Below are positions 5,383-6,432 of a stretch of 6,432 nt of DNA, piece by piece. The DNA is from CAG-488 sp963625295. GTDB lineage: Bacteria > Bacillota > Clostridia > Oscillospirales > Acutalibacteraceae. The notes beneath the pieces are model-generated. The model was not told the DNA's origin. It did no database searches and saw only the letters and a program-made list of their open reading frames with translations. Position 1 is the stretch's first letter; every line of letters begins with the position of its first letter. The DNA lies in contig CAVFTC010000095.1 in NCBI GenBank assembly GCA_963625295.1, forward strand, positions 1 to 6,432, read 5' to 3'. Both the position numbers and the translations under genes were made by a program.

Positions 5383-6222
5383 CTATATCTCTTCAAAAAT
5401 CGGAACTATTCCGCCGATATCGGTCAACGGATCGTCTGTCAGCTCAACATAACCGATATTATACTTATTGAGAAAGCTTTTTATTTTCTCTGCATCATTG
5501 TGTGTTTCAAGACTTCCGTTAAATGCAATCAAATTTTTGTCAATAAATCCGCAGCAGCCACCGATAAATCCGTAGCTGTATCCGCTCAGTTTTATCTGAC
5601 CCTTAGAAAGCATCAGACAATCCAAACCTATTCGACAGAAAGCATTGTAAACCGATTCGTCATCGGTCATGGCGGCGTACGGGCTGATCAAAACAGATGA
5701 ACAGCCGACATAGCCTTGATTGCAATGGTGCAATTTAAGACCTTTGGAGGCAGCAAAATCACGAACCGTATTGCTTACATATTTGGTGTTGCAAACTACA
5801 CAATCACCAAGCATTTTAACATTGATAGCCGCCTCGTTCGGATATGGCGAAGCAATTTTTTCAGTTATAACGGTTGCGATTTCGTCCTCTGTTACAAATT
5901 TTTCGTTGCCCTGCCCTATTGTTAAATAATTAACGAGCGTTTGGTTTTTAATGAAAGCTTTAAAAGACGGAACAAGCTCTTCGTCACAAATAAATGTGCT
6001 GCCGTCGAGCTGCAAAAGGTTGCAGTCCGCATGGCATGAAACGGTCGGCGAAAGCTTAGAATTGGCGCTCAATTCAAATACTTCCACGCCCGTTTTCTTT
6101 AGTGCTTCAATCGCTTTATTTGCTTCGCCGGAAACAGCAACAGTCGCCCTGCCCTGTGGTAAAAGAGGAGTTTTCAGTATTCTTTTCAGCGTCCTCTCCC
6201 CTTTCGTTTTTCTTGTTGACAT
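5383..6222 (-). CDS. DUF6873-like protein (guanidine-modifying-enzyme fold), cysteine-rich, function unknown
   Basis: The product is 279 residues counted from the ATG at 6222; a GTG at 6228 would add two. It resembles clostridial DUF6873 family proteins, predicted to share the fold of arginine deiminase and DDAH. Matching stretches are LPQGRATVAVSGEA near the start, a CHADCN motif (63-68), NQGYVGCSSVLISP, GYSYGFIGGCCGFI and the ending TDIGGIVPIF. H64 and D66 could match the His/Asp found in such enzymes. The C-terminal GGIVPI, which I would place against the GGPxCM catalytic-cysteine motif of arginine deiminases, has no cysteine. Eleven cysteines occur, including C141xxC144 and C223-C224, unusual for a protein without a signal peptide and hinting at metal or redox chemistry (inference). 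It is a single-gene unit with its own promoter and terminator. The start is uncertain: see the finding on leaderless initiation. Family assignment is by eye and no substrate is proposed. Confidence 0.7.
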   Translation of the reverse strand: MSTRKTKGERTLKRILKTPLLPQGRATVAVSGEANKAIEALKKTGVEVFELSANSKLSPTVSCHADCNLLQLDGSTFICDEELVPSFKAFIKNQTLVNYLTIGQGNEKFVTEDEIATVITEKIASPYPNEAAINVKMLGDCVVCNTKYVSNTVRDFAASKGLKLHHCNQGYVGCSSVLISPYAAMTDDESVYNAFCRIGLDCLMLSKGQIKLSGYSYGFIGGCCGFIDKNLIAFNGSLETHNDAEKIKSFLNKYNIGYVELTDDPLTDIGGIVPIFEEI

Positions 6223-6233
6223 TTTCACTAAAA

Positions 6234-6262
6234 ATTTTACAGCAATAATAAAACAATGTCAA
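6234..6262 (-). promoter_or_regulatory. Consensus promoter of the DUF6873-like gene
   Basis: On the minus strand a perfect TTGACA (6262-6257) is followed after 17 bases by TAAAAT (6239-6234). The predicted first transcribed base falls about 6226-6228, at the GTG codon and only a few bases before the ATG at 6222. There is therefore almost no room for a leader or ribosome binding site. Confidence 0.8.
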
Positions 6263-6264
6263 TA

Positions 6265-6292
6265 TAGATGGTAGATGTTAGATGGTAGATGT
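6265..6292. repeat. Tandem heptamer repeat TAGATGG/TAGATGT, four copies
   Basis: TAGATGGTAGATGT (6265-6278) is repeated exactly at 6279-6292, and each 14-mer is itself two TAGATG(G/T) heptamers; TAGA follows as a partial fifth. It begins two bases beyond the -35 of the minus-strand promoter. It is too short and has no spacers, so it is not a CRISPR array. Confidence 0.85.
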
Positions 6293-6377
6293 TAGACCGG
6301 CGTGAAGCGAAATTCTGCGTTAAAATTTATAGAGATGTAAAGGGAAAATTGCGCACATTGGAGTGGTTTTTTGTAGA

Positions 6378-6396
6378 GGGCGAGCATTGCTCGTCC
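6378..6396. repeat. 19-bp REP-like palindrome
   Basis: GGGCGAGCA (6378-6386) pairs with TGCTCGTCC (6388-6396), with one G-T wobble, around a single central base. It is much more G/C-rich than its surroundings and lies in sequence with no supported gene. I read it as a dispersed intergenic palindrome. It has no T tract on the plus strand; the T run TTTTTT at 6367-6372 precedes it. Confidence 0.5.
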
Positions 6397-6432
6397 GATA
6401 AAGTCAGCAGAAAACAACGAGGACGACCGATG

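Noticed and set aside
5332..5700. Plus-strand open frame of 122 codons opposite the DUF6873-like gene
   Set aside because: It starts inside the terminator hairpin at 5335-5365 and runs antisense to a gene with its own promoter; the translation resembles no family.
6265..6292. Heptamer array considered as a CRISPR remnant
   Set aside because: Repeats are 7-14 bp with no spacers and no cas genes are present.
6292..6432. Minus-strand frame open from the window edge to a stop at 6292-6294
   Set aside because: It runs straight through the 19-bp palindrome, its translation is not protein-like, and the region is dominated by repeats. A partial gene entering from the right cannot be excluded but is not supported.
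6430..6432. ATG at the very end of the window with a GAGG upstream, possible start of a next gene
   Set aside because: Only the start codon is visible, so no coding evidence exists.
1..6432. tRNA, rRNA or known riboswitch
   Set aside because: No cloverleaf-like arrangement with a T-loop motif, no rRNA-like sequence and no riboswitch core I can recognise in the leaders.

Overview
The window looks like a chromosomal segment of a low-to-mid GC, endospore-type Gram-positive anaerobe, most plausibly a gut Oscillospiraceae/Ruminococcaceae member. The reasons are the AAGGAG-type ribosome binding sites, consensus sigma-A promoters, U-tailed intrinsic terminators, a SpoIIM-like sporulation membrane protein beside a XerD-like recombinase, and a DUF6873-like protein of a kind I associate with Clostridia. 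The taxon is an inference.

Left part (1-3412): the 3' end of an unrecognised gene (stop at 122) is closed by a terminator hairpin (157-190). A near-consensus promoter (218-246) then drives a two-gene unit. The first gene (298-1611) encodes an exported or membrane-anchored protein resembling the DUF4874/DUF4832 (beta/alpha)-barrel family. The second (1621-3372) encodes a cytoplasmic GH35 beta-galactosidase with both catalytic glutamates. A strong terminator (3379-3412) ends the unit. No transporter or regulator gene accompanies the pair, so its substrate is open. A short related sequence occurs in the leader of the unit and again in its terminator.

Middle part (3415-5244): a five-helix SpoIIM-like protein (3452-4087, +) and a tyrosine recombinase of XerC/XerD type (4061-5047, -) converge and overlap by 27 bp at their 3' ends, with no terminator visible between them. 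The recombinase has a good promoter at 5187-5215 on the minus strand. A perfect AT-rich palindrome lies just upstream of it, and its long leader carries a 56-bp hairpin repeat.

Right part (5335-6432): a cysteine-rich DUF6873-like (guanidine-modifying-enzyme fold) gene on the minus strand (5383-6222) has its own consensus promoter (6234-6262) and terminator (5335-5365). The promoter sits so close to the first start codons that the mRNA should be leaderless or nearly so. The last 170 bases hold a four-copy heptamer repeat and a 19-bp palindrome but no convincing gene.

Most of the window is ordinary core or accessory bacterial content. I see no multi-gene defence, mobile or CRISPR system. The points most worth a second look are the start of the DUF6873-like gene and its apparently absent C-terminal catalytic cysteine, the DUF4832-like/GH35 pair, and the small hairpin repeats.
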